Shown: in pieces, positions 51,656 through 59,974 of the stretch
How positions within the stretch are numbered: position 1 is the first letter of the stretch
How the letters are laid out: every line of letters starts with the position of its first letter
Source of the DNA: Gordonia jacobaea
GTDB lineage: Bacteria > Actinomycetota > Actinomycetes > Mycobacteriales > Mycobacteriaceae
Assembly (NCBI RefSeq): GCF_001186365.1
Contig: NZ_LDTZ01000015.1
Location: 547,669 to 611,668, forward strand
Reading direction: 5' to 3'
DNA: 64,000 nt
Notes under the pieces: generated by a model
Databases searched by the model: none
Told to the model about the DNA's origin: nothing
What the model saw: the letters and a program-made list of their open reading frames with translations, nothing else
Position numbers and translations under genes: made by a program

Positions 51656-52489
51656 ATGTCACATGGCGAGACTCCCGCCGAGAGCAGGCGTGGCGCCGTC
51701 GTCGTGTTTGTGATCGTGTCGTTCGCCGTCACGTGGCTCATCTGGCTACCGATTCTGATCACGGCTCGGACCGACGGTCTCGGCTCCATGCCGTGGACGT
51801 TCTTCCTCGGATCCGCCGGACCCGCATGTGGTGCCGTCGCCGCGGCGATGTGGGAAGGCGGCACGCAAGGGGTGCGGCAGTGGGCACGGCGAACGTTCGC
51901 GGTGAACTTCCGGCCGATCTGGTGGCTCGTCGCCATCGGGATGCCGGTGGCCTACGGAGTGATCGCTTATGTGGTGAGTGCGATCGTTACCGGGGAGTGG
52001 CCGGATCTCGACCAGTTCGGCGCCACCGAGAAGTTGCCGGGACTCGCCTGGCCCATCGTGATGGCGGTGTGGATTCTCACCTTCGGCGTCGGAGAGGAAG
52101 CCGGCTGGCGAGGTTGGCTGCTCCCAACACTCTCACGCAGGATGTCGATCTTCTGGGCGGCGGCCGTGGTGGCAGTGGTCTGGATAGCCTGGCACCTTCC
52201 GGCGTTCTACTTCAATCCGACCTACATGGAGATGGGGGCGGGCATCGTCGGCTGGACGCTTGCTCTTTTCTGCGGGTCGTATCTGCTGGCGTGGATGGCA
52301 GCGGGCGCGAACTGGAGCATCATTCCGGTGCTGATCTGGCACGCCGGATTCGACCTGCTCACCGCGGCCGATCAATCGGCCGGGATCATCGCCTCCACGA
52401 TCAGCGCCATCGTCATGGTGCAGGGCTTCCTCTGCGCGGTGTACCTGTGGCGACGACGACGCGACGCTCACCGGCGCTGCACTGCGTAA
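51656..52489 (+). CDS. CPBP family intramembrane metalloprotease
   Basis: The ATG at 51656 gives 277 residues with about seven hydrophobic segments. The CPBP/CAAX protease motifs are EEAGWRGWLLP (Glu-Glu-x3-Arg), WHLPAFYF and a last WHAGFDLL. Members process prenylated or bacteriocin-related peptides and can act in immunity or signalling; the substrate here is unknown. The gene lies between tRNA-Ala and a degenerate copy of that tRNA's 3' end, which suggests acquisition by site-specific insertion. No integrase is visible. Confidence 0.88.
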   Translation: MSHGETPAESRRGAVVVFVIVSFAVTWLIWLPILITARTDGLGSMPWTFFLGSAGPACGAVAAAMWEGGTQGVRQWARRTFAVNFRPIWWLVAIGMPVAYGVIAYVVSAIVTGEWPDLDQFGATEKLPGLAWPIVMAVWILTFGVGEEAGWRGWLLPTLSRRMSIFWAAAVVAVVWIAWHLPAFYFNPTYMEMGAGIVGWTLALFCGSYLLAWMAAGANWSIIPVLIWHAGFDLLTAADQSAGIIASTISAIVMVQGFLCAVYLWRRRRDAHRRCTA

Positions 52490-52512
52490 GTTGCAGTGGG
52501 CCAATGACTCTA

Positions 52513-52544
52513 GCCCCGTTCAGCTCCACGGAAAACCCTCTCCG
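52513..52544 (+). repeat. Degenerate copy of the tRNA-Ala 3' end (att-like)
   Basis: The segment from GCCCC through CAGCTCCACGGAAAACCCTC to CC (52513-52542) matches the tRNA 3' end plus terminator start at about 51545-51574, with AGCTCCAC identical, a 2-nt gap, and GAAAACCCTCTCC identical. It follows the CPBP gene by about 25 bp. Confidence 0.55.
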
Positions 52545-52577
52545 ACGCGGCTCGGGACGTCGCGTCGGAGAGGGTTT
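52533..52577. terminator. Terminator-like hairpin between convergent genes
   Basis: Seventeen-base perfect arms (52533-52549 and 52561-52577) with an 11-nt loop lie between the CPBP gene and the convergent oleate hydratase gene. Its outer bases are the same ACCCTCTCC/GGAGAGGGT sequence as the tRNA terminator. T-tracts are short. Confidence 0.7.
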
Positions 52578-52612
52578 CCGCACAGCTCTTCGCTAGCTGG
52601 GCAACAGGCAGA

Positions 52613-54487
52613 TCAGGGCTTTTCGATCAACTTGTATTCCGAGATCAGCTTGCCGACTTCGTTCTCCTGGAACTTGCCGTACAACTTCTCTCGGAGCAGG
52701 TGCGGGCCAGGTAGCTTGACCTCTTCGCCGTCCCGCAGCCGTGAAGTCGCGTTGAGCAACTCCCGGACGTCGTAGGTCGATCCATAGACTTCCGGCACGC
52801 CACGCTCGATGTCGAGCAACGTGTAGACGGCCTCCATCGGCGTGCGAACCGAGTACTCCGTGGTGAAGATGCAGTCTCGGCTCTGACTCTCGGAGAACTG
52901 ACCGATGAACGCGAAGTTCACTGCTCCCTCGGGCACCACGGACGGGCGGTCACCGTGCTGGCGTGGCATGAAGAACGCCGTGACGTACGGCATCATGCAC
53001 GGCACCGCCTTCGCTGCCGTTGCGGCCAACTCATCGATCTGATTGGTCGGCACACCCATGTGGTAGAGCCACTCGCGCGTGATCTCCTCGCCCGTGCACT
53101 CGGAAATCGACTTCTTGACGTAGTCGCCCGGGGTGTCGGAGAACAGCGCGTACACCCACACGACGATCTGGTCGGACGGCTGCTGCTTGAAGTGCGGTTG
53201 GCGGTTGACAGTCCAACTCATCAGCCAGCTCGAGTCCCGGGCAGTGACGATGCCGCCGGTGACCACTTTGCCGCTGAATGGGTCGCGTTCACAGATCTTG
53301 TGGATGTACTCGGGGATACGTTTGTCCAACGTGGTGACCGTGCACGATTCCCACTTGGTCTTGTCGATATCACCGGCGAAGACGTCCGGGTGGCCGAACG
53401 CCGGATCTTTCGCGGCGATGCGCCGCCACAGATCCCAGGCCGGCGCCGGTCCGCGGTCCAGTTTGGCCGGAGTCTGGTGGTCGCCCTCGTCGGAGTTCTC
53501 GGTGAGAGATCCGATGGTCATGAAGACCAGGTCGTTCTCCCCGAGATCGATGCTGCCTTCGTCGCCCTTGGTGGTGTAGTGAATCTTGGTGGCTTGCTTG
53601 CGCGTGCCATCGATCGTGAAGTCGACGTCTGTCACGGTGGTGGAGAACCTGAACGTGACGCCGTGATCGAGGAGCCATTTGTAGAGTGGGAGCACCAGCG
53701 ACTCGTACTGATTGTATTTGGTGAACTTGAGCGTCGAGAGGTCCGGCAATCCCTTGATGTGGTGAATGAACCTGTGTAAATAGAGCTTGAACTCCAGTGC
53801 ACTGTGCCAATTCTCGAATGCGAACATTGTGCGCCAGTACAGCCAGAAGTTGCTGTTCAAGAACTCCTCACTGACGACGTCCTCAATGCGCTTGTTCTCC
53901 ATCTCCTCTCGGGTGGCGAGGAAGATGCGAACAATGTCCTTTTGGGCCTTGTCGGTAAGCTTGAACTTGAAGTCCGTGCCCGCGTCCACACCCTGCTCCA
54001 TGGTGACACGCCGCAGCGAGAAGTTCGGATCGTCGTTGTTCAGCCAGAAGTACTCGTCGAGGACACTGGCATCGTCCTGCTCGATCGACGGAATCGAGCG
54101 AAACAGATCCCACAGACACTCGAAGTGGGTCTCCATCTCACGTCCGCCGCGAATGACGAACCCCTTCTTGGGTTCCTTGATGCCGTCCAGCGCGCCACCA
54201 GGCAGATCGAGCTCTTCGAAGATGGTGATCTTGTCGCCGGACATTTGCGCATCACGGATCAGGAAGGCCGCACCCGACAGGGAGGCGAGGCCGGCGCCAA
54301 CGAACCACGCGGTCTTGTCCTCAACTCCGTCAGGCTTGCGCGGTCGTGCGAAAGCCTCATAGTTGCCGGCACTGTAGTGCATTCTGAATGCCTTCTCTCT
54401 GTTGGTCAGTGGTCGTGACGGCAACATGTTCAGCGGCAGAGCGGTCGATCCCACGTTCCCGAAGAAGCTGTGATCGATGCCATTCAT
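52613..54487 (-). CDS. ohyA: Oleate hydratase
   Basis: The ATG at 54487 gives 624 residues, slightly longer than typical because of about 20 extra N-terminal residues before PSRPLTNREKAFRMHYSA. The FAD-binding motif is WFVGAGLASLSGAAFLIRDA near residue 64, followed by FEELDLPGGALDG and GFVIRGGREMETHFECLWDL, which contains the catalytic Glu region. The late segments WVYALFSDTPGDYVKKS, GQFSESQSRDCIFTTEYSVR and YTLLDIERGVPEVYGSTYDV are characteristic. It adds water to the C9 double bond of oleate to give 10-hydroxystearate, a fatty-acid detoxification step. The frame extends upstream, without similarity. Confidence 0.96.
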   Translation of the reverse strand: MNGIDHSFFGNVGSTALPLNMLPSRPLTNREKAFRMHYSAGNYEAFARPRKPDGVEDKTAWFVGAGLASLSGAAFLIRDAQMSGDKITIFEELDLPGGALDGIKEPKKGFVIRGGREMETHFECLWDLFRSIPSIEQDDASVLDEYFWLNNDDPNFSLRRVTMEQGVDAGTDFKFKLTDKAQKDIVRIFLATREEMENKRIEDVVSEEFLNSNFWLYWRTMFAFENWHSALEFKLYLHRFIHHIKGLPDLSTLKFTKYNQYESLVLPLYKWLLDHGVTFRFSTTVTDVDFTIDGTRKQATKIHYTTKGDEGSIDLGENDLVFMTIGSLTENSDEGDHQTPAKLDRGPAPAWDLWRRIAAKDPAFGHPDVFAGDIDKTKWESCTVTTLDKRIPEYIHKICERDPFSGKVVTGGIVTARDSSWLMSWTVNRQPHFKQQPSDQIVVWVYALFSDTPGDYVKKSISECTGEEITREWLYHMGVPTNQIDELAATAAKAVPCMMPYVTAFFMPRQHGDRPSVVPEGAVNFAFIGQFSESQSRDCIFTTEYSVRTPMEAVYTLLDIERGVPEVYGSTYDVRELLNATSRLRDGEEVKLPGPHLLREKLYGKFQENEVGKLISEYKLIEKP

Positions 54488-54804
54488 TGTCGTCACTCTT
54501 GCGAAATCCCGACAATTTCCAGGACCATTTTTCAGGCTAGTCCCAAACCGAGTACCGCGGTCGGAAAGGCACGAACCTGCGCCATCCCGTCTCGATTCCC
54601 ACGTCTCACCATGGCAGCTTTGTGATCTGAAGAGCGATAGGGGCGAGAGGCGTTCTTCTCTGCCATTTTTCGGTCCCACTTCGTCAGTCGCTGAAGTGAT
54701 CCCGGCAGGTGCTGACTCCTATGCGAACCGACCTCGTCGCAGAGCGTCGCCGATACGACGGGCGGGACGACCGTCGAGTGGCCCCCTAACGCGGCCTGCG
54801 CGCA
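54488..54804. other. Intergenic region upstream of oleate hydratase
   Basis: These 317 bp hold the leader of the oleate hydratase gene (minus strand) and the 3' flank of the GIY-YIG-like gene. I see no convincing coding frame, repeat or palindrome. The stretch 54505-54535 is relatively AT-rich and could hold the promoter. Confidence 0.5.
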
Positions 54805-55314
54805 TCACAGCCGCGCGTTGGCGAAGGGCAGACGCCCATGGTGGCGACGGAACGCAGCAATCATCGCGGTCTCGATAGCGGCGGCATCGGCGTCCGGGGT
54901 CTCACGCCACGCGACGAGAAGATCGCCATGATCGGCGAGCTGCCAGATGCGTCGGCCACCTGAGTGCGCGACGGGTGCACCCGCCCCGTAGCGACGGTAT
55001 TCATCCAGCCGTCGACGCAGCCCGCGTCGGCCGCTCCTGCCGACGTTCGCCTTGCCGATGTACATCACACGGCTTTCGGACACCCAACGGTCTCGGAGAT
55101 CCGCGACAGGCTCGGTGCCATCGATGCCTTTGAAACGGCCGGCCGGTGATACATCGAGGAACTGCGGCGGGGCGTCAGTAGGTCGCACCACTACGTAAAC
55201 GCCCGGCCCACGCGGCACATCGGCTCTTGGCAATTCGGGGAATCGAACCCAGCCCGAGAATGGGGAGAGATCGAGCTCTGGCGGAAGGTCACCTACGACC
55301 CGGGACTCTCTCAT
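54805..55314 (-). CDS. GIY-YIG-like domain protein
   Basis: The 169-residue protein has an N-terminal region ending VPRGPGVYVVVRPTD, a VMYIGKANVGRSGRRGLRRR segment, RLDEYRRYG, GGRRIWQLADHGDLLVAW and a last helix with ETAMIAAFRRHHG. The GVYVV + YIGKA + Arg/Glu pattern matches the GIY-YIG nuclease fold, although GIY itself is GVY. Whether it cuts DNA is unknown. It begins 35 bp after the L36 paralogue stop on the same strand, so it may share that Zur-type promoter. Confidence 0.72.
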   Translation of the reverse strand: MRESRVVGDLPPELDLSPFSGWVRFPELPRADVPRGPGVYVVVRPTDAPPQFLDVSPAGRFKGIDGTEPVADLRDRWVSESRVMYIGKANVGRSGRRGLRRRLDEYRRYGAGAPVAHSGGRRIWQLADHGDLLVAWRETPDADAAAIETAMIAAFRRHHGRLPFANARL

Positions 55315-55349
55315 CCGACCAGTGAACCACCAGCAGTTTGCCGCAGTAG

Positions 55350-55472
55350 TCAGCCCTGGCGGCCCTTGTACCGAGGGTCCTTCTTGTTGATGACGAAGAT
55401 GCGCCCGCGACGTCGCACCACCTGGGCGCCGGGCTTGTTCTTCAGCGAGCGAACCGAGTTGCGTACCTTCAT
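55350..55472 (-). CDS. rpmJ: Zinc-independent 50S ribosomal protein L36 paralogue (type B)
   Basis: This 40-codon gene reads [20 protein letters not shown] followed by [20 protein letters not shown]. It is a full L36, but the two Cys pairs of the zinc form are absent ([20 protein letters not shown] holds no Cys). Such C-minus paralogues replace zinc-binding L36 under zinc shortage and are usually repressed by Zur. A Zur-like palindrome lies 9 bp upstream. A TAGAAT -10 box ends six bases before the ATG, so the mRNA may be leaderless. No Shine-Dalgarno is seen. Confidence 0.95.
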   Translation of the reverse strand: MKVRNSVRSLKNKPGAQVVRRRGRIFVINKKDPRYKGRQG

Positions 55473-55480
55473 GTTGCTAT

Positions 55481-55501
55481 TCTAAACGATAGTCGTTTTC
55501 A
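55481..55501 (-). promoter_or_regulatory. Zur-like operator overlapping the L36 promoter
   Basis: On the minus strand, TGAAAACGA-CTA-TCGTTTAGA (21 bp) is nearly a perfect palindrome; the core AAACGA/TCGTTT is exact (55484-55498). It matches the general actinobacterial Zur pattern TGAAAAYGA-N3-TCRTTTTCA apart from two outer bases. The -10 box TAGAAT (55479-55484) overlaps its end. Confidence 0.65.
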
Positions 55502-55557
55502 TTAGATCAACGGTCCCGTCGCCGGGCGAAGCCCACGCAAAGACGATCATAAGGATT

Positions 55558-55589
55558 TCACTATTTGGGATTTCGATATCGCTTAGTGA
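55558..55589. promoter_or_regulatory. Inverted repeat in the L36/aminotransferase divergent region
   Basis: TCACTA (55558-55563) and TAGTGA (55584-55589) flank 20 bp that contain GATATC. A candidate operator for the aminotransferase gene. Confidence 0.3.
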
Positions 55590-55696
55590 GACCGTTCGGC
55601 TAGTCTTGCGGCAGGCGATCCACCCGATGCACGCCTTCCCGGTGACCATCCGCATCACCTCCCCCGTTCAGTTCCCGAGAACAGGAGCGATGTGCG

Positions 55697-56902
55697 ATGC
55701 CGCATTCCTCGACAATGCCCACAGTCCCGATCGAGTCAGCAGCACTCCGAGGAGTTCGAGGCTCGACGATTCGCGACCTCCTCGCGGTCACCGAGCAACC
55801 CGGAGTGCTGAGTCTCGCAGGCGGCCTTCCCGCCACCGACCTCATCCCGGTCGACCGCATAGCCGACGCCGCTGCGCGAATGATCGGCCAGCCAAATGCG
55901 CTGCAGTACACAACCAGCCGCGGAGTCTCGCTCTGCCGCGATGTGGTTGCGAGCGTCGAAGGCGTCGACCCACACCGAATCCTGCTGACGCACGGATCTC
56001 AGCAGGCGTTGTCGCTGCTCGCTCAGGCACTGGTCGACCCCGGAGACGTCGTTGTCGTCGACGATCCCGTGTATGTCGGTGCCCTACAAGCGTTTCAATG
56101 CGTCCGCGCCGAGATCGTGGCCCTGCCGATCACGAGTGACGGTACGAACGTCGGAGCACTTTCGAGGCTCCTCGAACGCGGCGTCCGGCCGCGAATAGTG
56201 CATACGGTGAGCAACTTCCACAACCCCTCAGGAGCAACCGCGAGCACTGCGACCCGCAACAGTCTGGCCGATTTGGCCGAGACATACGGATTCTGGATCG
56301 TCGAGGACGATCCATATGGACGCTTGTCGTTCGACGGGGCTTCGCCCACACCGATCCCCGGCGAACGCACGATTCGACTGGGCTCTGCGTCGAAGACACT
56401 GGCACCGGCGCTGCGCGTTGGCTGGCTGAACGCGACGCCCGCTGTGGTGGACTTGGTGGAACGACTGAAACAGTCTGCAGACCTGTGCGGATCGACGCTC
56501 AACCAGCTCATGGTGGCCGACTTGCTCTCCGACACAACGTGGTTCGACGCCCACATCGACATGATCGCTTCGGCATACGCGTTCCGCGCACACGCCCTGA
56601 CGTCTGCTCTAGACGACGAGCTCGGCGATTCGGTCGAATACACCTCACCCAGCGGCGGCATGTTCTGTTGGGTGCGACTGCCGGGAGTCGACACCAGCGA
56701 GCTCCTGAGTGTCGCACTGTCTTACGGCGTCGCGTTCGTTCCGGGTTCGGCATTCGCCGTCGATGCCGATCTCACCGACAGTGCACGACTCAGCTTCGCG
56801 ACCCTGCAACCCGACACACTTCGCGAAGCAGTTCGACGACTACGCACAGCCATCGACGACGCCGCCGAGCTTCGCGAATCTCGCCCTACCTCTGGGGCCT
56901 GA
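55697..56902 (+). CDS. PLP-dependent aminotransferase, class I/II
   Basis: The 401-residue protein is a fold-type I aminotransferase of the 2-aminoadipate/MocR-catalytic group. Seen are VLSLAGGLPATDLIPVDRIA, LQYTTSRGVSLCRDVVAS, the cofactor region LTHGSQQALSLLAQALVDPG, VVVDDPVYVG, VSNFHNPSGATAS, VEDDPYGRLSF with the PLP-binding Asp/Tyr, and the lysine motif RLGSASKTLAPALRVGW. The C-terminal part has SPSGGMFCWVRLPG. The amino acid substrate is uncertain; aromatic or 2-aminoadipate-like substrates are common. It stands alone, divergent from the L36 paralogue. Confidence 0.9.
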   Translation: MPHSSTMPTVPIESAALRGVRGSTIRDLLAVTEQPGVLSLAGGLPATDLIPVDRIADAAARMIGQPNALQYTTSRGVSLCRDVVASVEGVDPHRILLTHGSQQALSLLAQALVDPGDVVVVDDPVYVGALQAFQCVRAEIVALPITSDGTNVGALSRLLERGVRPRIVHTVSNFHNPSGATASTATRNSLADLAETYGFWIVEDDPYGRLSFDGASPTPIPGERTIRLGSASKTLAPALRVGWLNATPAVVDLVERLKQSADLCGSTLNQLMVADLLSDTTWFDAHIDMIASAYAFRAHALTSALDDELGDSVEYTSPSGGMFCWVRLPGVDTSELLSVALSYGVAFVPGSAFAVDADLTDSARLSFATLQPDTLREAVRRLRTAIDDAAELRESRPTSGA

Positions 56903-57060
56903 GGTCGTTCCGGCTTCCATCCGTCGCCCCAAGCAGATCTGCTCAACCGCGCCTGCCCCGCCACCGGGGTGTGGTGACGGGGTGTAGACGGGTTGCGGCA
57001 CAACCAGATTCGACGTTGCGTCCGGATAGTTCAGCGTGTCGGCCTGGTCGCCGCAGCCGG

Positions 57061-58839
57061 TTAAGCGGCGTCGGTCAGCGGTAAGCCGAGGCTGTCTGGC
57101 GGGTCGACGCCGTGGGGTGCGATGAGGCCGCCTGGTGGAGCTGGGCCCGTTGATGGGTTGGGGTCTGTGGGCGGGTCGGGGTCGAGTTCGAGTGGCCTGG
57201 GGAGGTTCCATCGGATGTCGACCCGCCTGCTCAGCAGTGGGATATCGCCGACAGGCACCCTGCCCACCAGTGCGAGCTCGACCCGCCCGCTGGGCGGGTT
57301 GGGCACCAAGTGCGGCAACACAATCCCGGTAACGGTTGTGTCTGTCGCGATCCCGGCGCTGGTGGCGCGTGCAGCCGCTGCTGCTTGGTTATTGGCGTGT
57401 TCGGCGGCGAGGTAGTCGTAAAAATCCGCTTTGACGTCGGCGATGCGGTTGATGCGTTCGGGATTCTCCGGCATGCCGGGTTTGGCGTTGAGCCGCCACG
57501 CAACCCGACCCGCATCGGGGCCGTCGGTGATCATGCGGGTTGTGAACTGCCCAGGTTTCGGGCCGACCCGCCGGTTGTGCACATCGCACGCCGGGACGAG
57601 TTGATCGATGTCGGTGAGTCCGCCGTCGGCCCAGTCTTTGGCGGCGTGATGCATCTGCACCCGTGAAGCGGGCTGGTTACATCCGGGTGCCGAACACATC
57701 TTCCCGCCCAGTGAGGCGAAAGAGGCGAGTCGTTGCCCCAACGTGGCGATCCGCTTCGACCGACCAAGGTAGAGCGGGATGCTGGTGTGGTCACCGAACA
57801 CCGCCAAATACTGACTCGCGCCACTCACTGCAGCCATGTTGATGACGTCTTGGATCGGCAGCAGTGTTCCGGATGTGGTTTGTGCGATCCCTGCCTGTGC
57901 TTCGAGTTCGTGCAGGCTGGTGGTGACGATGACCTGGATCGGTAACCCGCGGTGAGTGTTGCCGAGCATGCCGGATTCCAACACCTGACCCAACAGTGCG
58001 GAGAAGGCGTCGTGGTTGCGTTGCGCGGGTGAGCGTTGATCACGCAGCGCAGCCGCCGCGACCTGTTCAGCATTCGCGGTCGTGATCGGACCGACAGGTG
58101 ACTCCGGATCATCCGGGTTGTTCATACCGGGTTTGGCCCACGAGTCGAGCACCGTATCGAGTCGGGCGCGGGCGATCGGATCGAGATCGGCGGTTAACCG
58201 TGACATGAGTTGCGCGTTCTGTCGGTTCACCCACAGGCGGCGTCGTCGTTTGCGGTCTTTCGAGGTGGTCAGCGTCCCATCCGGATCCAGATGGGCAAGT
58301 AACCGTGAACCGAGGTTGGTGATTTCGGCAGGGGTGAATTGGACCGCGTAGCCGGCCATCTGTGCTTCGGCGGCAGCTTTGGTCTCGGCCGACACTTCAC
58401 TGGGGATTGCCTCCAGCACTTCCAACACCGCACGCACATGCGCGCCCGCGACCCGGCCCTCCACCACATAGCCGGCCAAAGTTGGGCATGCGGGTGGTAG
58501 GCGGTCGCCGCAGATCGTGGTGAACGAGCCGGTCGCGGCGATCACCCGATGCCGCGCAGCCGGATCACCGATGTGCAGACCATGCCCCATAAAGTTGCGA
58601 ATATCGCGGAAACCCAGGGCGCGGGGTAGATCGCGGTCGGAGGCTTCCACAATCAAGCGATCGGTGACCGCGCCCGCGGTCCGCAGTGCTAACCGTTCGG
58701 CCTCGACAGTGGCTTCGACCAGCGCGGCATCGGATACCAGCGACACATCGACGGCCGCCAACTCATCCAGCACCGCGGCAAGCCGTGACAGTTTTTCCGC
58801 CACCACTGCATCCGCCGATCCCACCGCAGCAGCAGCCAA
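57061..58839 (-). CDS. DUF222/13E12 repeat family HNH endonuclease
   Basis: The 592-residue product has the DUF222 N-terminal region (FRDIRNFMGHGLHIGDPAAR; LVNRQNAQLMSRLTADLDPI-like) and an HNH domain: CSAPGCNQPASRVQMHHAAK with the His pair, then DWADGGLTDIDQLVPACDVH-NRRVG. The C-terminal 100 residues are Pro-rich. 13E12 proteins are numerous, of unknown function and often SOS-controlled in mycobacteria. LexA-like boxes lie about 95 and 132 bp upstream. The high count of GTG/CAC-rich codons resembles its neighbours, with no sign of recent transfer from a different GC background. Confidence 0.93.
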   Translation of the reverse strand: MAAAAVGSADAVVAEKLSRLAAVLDELAAVDVSLVSDAALVEATVEAERLALRTAGAVTDRLIVEASDRDLPRALGFRDIRNFMGHGLHIGDPAARHRVIAATGSFTTICGDRLPPACPTLAGYVVEGRVAGAHVRAVLEVLEAIPSEVSAETKAAAEAQMAGYAVQFTPAEITNLGSRLLAHLDPDGTLTTSKDRKRRRRLWVNRQNAQLMSRLTADLDPIARARLDTVLDSWAKPGMNNPDDPESPVGPITTANAEQVAAAALRDQRSPAQRNHDAFSALLGQVLESGMLGNTHRGLPIQVIVTTSLHELEAQAGIAQTTSGTLLPIQDVINMAAVSGASQYLAVFGDHTSIPLYLGRSKRIATLGQRLASFASLGGKMCSAPGCNQPASRVQMHHAAKDWADGGLTDIDQLVPACDVHNRRVGPKPGQFTTRMITDGPDAGRVAWRLNAKPGMPENPERINRIADVKADFYDYLAAEHANNQAAAAARATSAGIATDTTVTGIVLPHLVPNPPSGRVELALVGRVPVGDIPLLSRRVDIRWNLPRPLELDPDPPTDPNPSTGPAPPGGLIAPHGVDPPDSLGLPLTDAA

Positions 58840-58919
58840 AGCGGAAGGCGCACGGCCATTCTCACTGTTGCTGCGATTGCTGTTGCTGTTTACGTGCCGC
58901 CACCCCCGCCCACGTCATA

Positions 58920-58986
58920 TCGAATATGCGTTCTGCACTACCCGACAATACCGACAGCGTCGAGAAAATCTCGAACACAAGATCGA
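58920..58986 (-). promoter_or_regulatory. Two LexA (SOS)-like boxes
   Basis: TCGAACACAAGATCGA at 58971-58986 matches the mycobacterial consensus TCGAAC-N4-GTTCGA at 11 of the 12 defined bases. TCGAATATGCGTTCTG at 58920-58935 matches at 9 of 12. They are 132 and 81 bp from the start at 58839. Confidence 0.55.
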
Positions 58987-59211
58987 CTTGTGGATATTCA
59001 CCGCGCCAGACGCAATGCGGACCCACTCCGCTTGTACGACAACATGATTCGTGTGACCGACTCAGCCGGCTAGTTGATCGAGAAGTCCATATGCGCTTGA
59101 AGGCGCCCGTCGGATCGCTCGTCTGCACACATCAGGTCGCCGACATCGCACGCCCGAGGAAGTCCCTACTGCCGCAGGAAGATTCGCCAATACCCAAACC
59201 CGCCACAAACA

Positions 59212-59252
59212 GAACGAGACCCCTTCGACGCGTCGTCGAAGGGGTCTCGTTC
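59212..59252 (-). terminator. Strong hairpin after the DUF1269 gene
   Basis: A perfect 19-bp stem (59212-59230 and 59234-59252) with a 3-nt loop lies 20 bp after the stop codon at 59272. It is the most stable hairpin in the window. Confidence 0.85.
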
Positions 59253-59271
59253 AAGCAGTAGGGGTGTCAGC

Positions 59272-59862
59272 TCAGGAGAACTTCGCCTTCAGCTTTTCGA
59301 CGCGCTCTTCGCGCTTCTCCTTCTTCTCAGCCTTCTTCTCGTCGTGGAGCTTCTTACGAGCGGCCTCGGCTGCAGCCTCGGCAGCGTCTTGCTGAGCCTC
59401 GAGCTCGGCCAGAACCTCGTCAAGCGGGCGACGCACGATGGCACCGTCGTACTTGGTCACCAGGGCGTCGAGCGCTGCGGTGTCGGCCTCGTCGGTCTGC
59501 GCGATGATGGCGTTGCCGCCGGGGCGAACGGTCTTGCCGAACTCCGTGATCGCGTCGTCGAGGTCGTCGGAGCGGCTGGCATCAACGAGCGCGCCGCCTG
59601 CGGCACCGAGACCGAATCCGAGCAGAACACCGAGTGGGCCACCGAGCACGCCGATCAGCATGCCGATCAAAGACCCGCCAACCGTGGCGTCGCCGGACTC
59701 GACATCGCCACCCTCTGTGATCGTCAGATGACCCGCGTCGTCACGCTGCACGATCGCCGCGGCAACCAGTCCGACCGAAGAGCCGGAGTTGGTGATGGTG
59801 TTGTACACCTCGTAGGTCGTTGAGTTCTCCGGAAAACTGATCGCTACGACATATTCGGTCAT
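59272..59862 (-). CDS. DUF1269-like membrane-associated protein
   Basis: The 196-residue protein begins MTEYVVAISFPENSTTYEVY, then has a Gly-rich hydrophobic hairpin (GGSLIGMLIGVLGGPLGVLL; GFGLGAAGGALVDAS) near residues 60-95, the segment LDDAITEFGKTVRPGGNAII and a long charged C-terminal coiled coil (EAQQDAAEAAAEAARKKLHD). This fits DUF1269, proteins of unknown role that often sit in stress-induced operons. It is encoded alone with a strong terminator. Confidence 0.85.
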   Translation of the reverse strand: MTEYVVAISFPENSTTYEVYNTITNSGSSVGLVAAAIVQRDDAGHLTITEGGDVESGDATVGGSLIGMLIGVLGGPLGVLLGFGLGAAGGALVDASRSDDLDDAITEFGKTVRPGGNAIIAQTDEADTAALDALVTKYDGAIVRRPLDEVLAELEAQQDAAEAAAEAARKKLHDEKKAEKKEKREERVEKLKAKFS

Positions 59863-59974
59863 GTCCTGCCTTCCATTTCACAGTTGTACGACTCGTCCCC
59901 CCACGGACGGAACCGTCGGCCCCGCATTTACACCGTAGCGTGAATCGGTGACGGTGGGGTGTGGTTGCCTGACG

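Larger units (their letters stand above)
58840..59271. other. Intergenic region between the DUF222 gene and the DUF1269 gene
   Basis: The 432-bp gap holds the upstream region of the DUF222 gene (minus strand), including two LexA-like boxes and a more AT-rich tract at about 58915-58985, and at its right end the strong terminator of the DUF1269 gene. Open frames here are short and lack similarity to known proteins. Confidence 0.6.

Noticed and set aside
51656..52489. Integrase-bearing genomic island at tRNA-Ala
   Set aside because: No integrase, transposase or phage gene is present; only the att-like repeat and one CPBP gene are seen.
58862..59128. 88-residue Gln-rich frame upstream of the DUF222 gene
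   Set aside because: Composition is low complexity, it overlaps the LexA-like boxes, and it has no recognisable domain.
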